From NCBI GenBank assembly GCA_945906915.1, contig CAMDSI010000134.1, forward strand, positions 1-5,822: DNA of 5,822 bases. Reading direction: 5' to 3'. This stretch comes from Spirosoma fluviale (lineage in GTDB: Bacteria; Bacteroidota; Bacteroidia; Cytophagales; Spirosomataceae). Below the pieces are notes generated by a model. It saw nothing but the letters and a program-made list of their open reading frames with translations, was not told the DNA's origin and made no database searches. The position numbers and the translations under genes were made by a program. This document shows, one piece after another, positions 4,531 through 5,822 of the stretch. How positions within the stretch are numbered: position 1 is the stretch's first letter; each line of letters opens with the position of its first letter.

Positions 4531-5679
4531 ATGAATTTTCATAATCTGAATAAGAAGTTAGTTTGGTTGTTTTCATTAGTTGTGTTAACTATAGCTGTCA
4601 CAAGTTGCGGTTCTAAAAGCAATACAGGCGGTAAAACACTTAGCTCTGCTAAATCAGCTAAGTCAACAAAGTCTAAAGGGCTGAAAGGTCTATTCTTTAA
4701 GCCTGCGTCAGCGGATCCTGGTGTGTTTAATGGTGAAATCGTTGCAGTGAATCGTAAAGGTTGGTCTCAGCCTACACCATTTGGGATGGTTTTAGTTCCT
4801 TCTGGTAGTTACCTGATGGGACAAGGTGATGAGGATCCATCCCGTTCTGCCATAAACTTTCCCCGTAGAGTAACCGTTTCTGCCTTTTTTATGGATGATA
4901 CGGAGATAACAAATTACGAATACCGTCAATTTGTGGAAACCATTTTGCGTGATTCTTTATCTGTTTTAGGGGAGACAAAAATAATGTCAGATTATTATCC
5001 TGATACGACTCGTTGGGCAGAAGATCTTAAAATGCCTGGTTACCAATCGCGCGACTTTACCTATGGAGATCCCATGACGGAAAATTATTATTCTAGCCCT
5101 GCCTTTGATATGTACCCTGTAGTTGGTGTTAATTGGTCGGCTGCGAAGTATTTCTGTGATTGGCGTTCTAAATTAATGAATAGCTACCGCAAGACGCAAG
5201 GTTTAGCGTCCTTACCTCGTTTTACCTTACCTACAGAATCTGAATGGGAGTGGGCTGCTCGTGGTGGTCGTGCTTCAGCAAAGTATCCTTGGGGTAATCC
5301 TTATTTGTCTAATGCGAAAGGCTGTTTATTAGCGAATTTCAAACCACATCGGGGAAATTACGATGCCGATGGATACGAGTATACGGCTCCAGCTAATGCT
5401 TATAGTGCAAATGATTATGGTCTATATAACATGGCTGGAAATGTGGCCGAATGGTGTGAGGATGCATTTGAAGAAAATGCCTCAGCAGTGACTTGGGATT
5501 TGAACTCAATTAACCGAGATGCCAATAACCCACGTAAAGTGGTTCGCGGTGGATCTTGGAAAGACATTGGATACTATTTAGAGACCGGTACACGTACCTT
5601 TGAATATGAGAAAAATAAAAGATCCTATGTAGGATTTAGATGTGTGATGCGTTATTTAGGACGTCCTGCATCGAGATAA
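4531..5679 (+). CDS. gldK: Gliding motility / T9SS lipoprotein GldK (PorK), FGE-like domain
   Basis: This is a 382-residue lipoprotein that, with GldN, forms the periplasmic ring attached to the outer membrane in the T9SS. Residues 1-26 are a lipoprotein signal (NKKLVWLFSLVVLTIAVTSC), lipobox VTSC with lipidated Cys26. A Lys/Ser-rich linker follows (about 29-58). The FGE/sulfatase-modifying-factor fold spans about 80-375: MVLVPSGSYLMG (86-97), DDTEITNYEYRQF (122-134), YPVVGVNWSAAKYFCDW (195-211), FTLPTESEWEWAARGG (231-246), YPWG (252-255), YGLYNMAGNVAEWCED (296-311), RGGSWKD (339-345) and VGFRC (367-371). The two catalytic cysteines of true FGE are replaced (Asp345, Leu350 by my alignment), as expected for a structural protein. 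The start at 4531 is set by AAAAAGG (4521-4527) and the signal peptide; an in-frame TTG at 4504 has neither. gldL follows after 32 bp, so the two are co-transcribed. Confidence 0.94.
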   Translation: MNFHNLNKKLVWLFSLVVLTIAVTSCGSKSNTGGKTLSSAKSAKSTKSKGLKGLFFKPASADPGVFNGEIVAVNRKGWSQPTPFGMVLVPSGSYLMGQGDEDPSRSAINFPRRVTVSAFFMDDTEITNYEYRQFVETILRDSLSVLGETKIMSDYYPDTTRWAEDLKMPGYQSRDFTYGDPMTENYYSSPAFDMYPVVGVNWSAAKYFCDWRSKLMNSYRKTQGLASLPRFTLPTESEWEWAARGGRASAKYPWGNPYLSNAKGCLLANFKPHRGNYDADGYEYTAPANAYSANDYGLYNMAGNVAEWCEDAFEENASAVTWDLNSINRDANNPRKVVRGGSWKDIGYYLETGTRTFEYEKNKRSYVGFRCVMRYLGRPASR

Positions 5680-5711
5680 GTTAAATAAATCTATTATTAA
5701 GAATCAACAAA

Positions 5712-5822
5712 ATGGAAAAGTCGATTAATGTAGTTGCTAGTTTTGGTGCGGCAGTCGTAATTGTAGGAGCACTATTTAAAATTTTACACTGGACAGGTGC
5801 GAATGAGATGTTGATGGTGGGT
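5712..5822 (+). CDS. gldL: T9SS / gliding motor subunit GldL (PorL), N-terminal part (cut by window edge)
   Basis: Thirty-seven codons are present before the window ends. The visible sequence, MEKSINVVASFGAAVVIVGA then LFKILHWTGANEM, is the first transmembrane helix of GldL. GldL and GldM form the inner-membrane proton-driven motor that powers type IX secretion and gliding. Lys23 and His26 in the FKILH segment correspond to the conserved intramembrane Lys and His of the family (FKIxH), residues implicated in proton use; the conserved Glu of helix 2 lies beyond the edge. The A-rich stretch AATCAACAAA precedes the ATG without an SD. It is 32 bp from gldK on the same strand, and gldM and gldN are expected next. 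Confidence 0.93.
   Translation, partial: MEKSINVVASFGAAVVIVGALFKILHWTGANEMLMVG

Overview
The window looks like chromosomal core DNA from a member of the Bacteroidota, most likely a Cytophagia-type gliding or environmental bacterium. Three things point there: type IX secretion (T9SS) genes porP/sprF-gldK-gldL, which are confined to this phylum; a DUF4271 membrane-protein gene next to a Bacteroidota-style hemD; and promoter elements of the Bacteroidota form (TTTG, then TAnnTTTG) with few strong Shine-Dalgarno sites. The genus assignment is a guess; the phylum is not.

Layout. Positions 1-236, minus strand, hold the first 78 codons of recN (DNA repair ATPase). A 142-bp divergent spacer follows, with a good promoter for sucD and an operator-like palindrome inside it. 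sucD (379-1257, plus) encodes the succinyl-CoA ligase alpha subunit of the TCA cycle. The 70-bp gap after it is packed with inverted repeats; one is a terminator-like hairpin whose 3' arm contains the start codon of the next gene. That gene (1328-2455) encodes a DUF4271 protein with a signal peptide, a periplasmic domain and about six membrane helices, of unknown function. hemD (2542-3321, uroporphyrinogen-III synthase, haem pathway) has its own -7 promoter element and ends in a very strong terminator at 3316-3358.

From 3385 the T9SS locus begins: porP/sprF (outer-membrane beta-barrel), a 153-bp gap with a perfect-match promoter, gldK (lipoprotein with an FGE-like fold lacking the catalytic cysteines), and the first 37 codons of gldL (inner-membrane motor subunit). 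This is the porP-K-L order of the classical porPKLMN/gldKLMN operon, so gldM and gldN are expected beyond the right edge. GldL and GldM form the proton-driven motor, GldK and GldN form the periplasmic ring under the outer membrane, and PorP/SprF-type proteins associate with that ring or with surface adhesins.

I see no insertion sequence, phage gene, CRISPR array, tRNA or rRNA, and no convincing undescribed multigene system. The points most worth a second look are the overlapping RNA structures at the sucD/DUF4271 junction, the palindrome in the sucD promoter, and the uncharacterised DUF4271 protein beside hemD and the T9SS genes.
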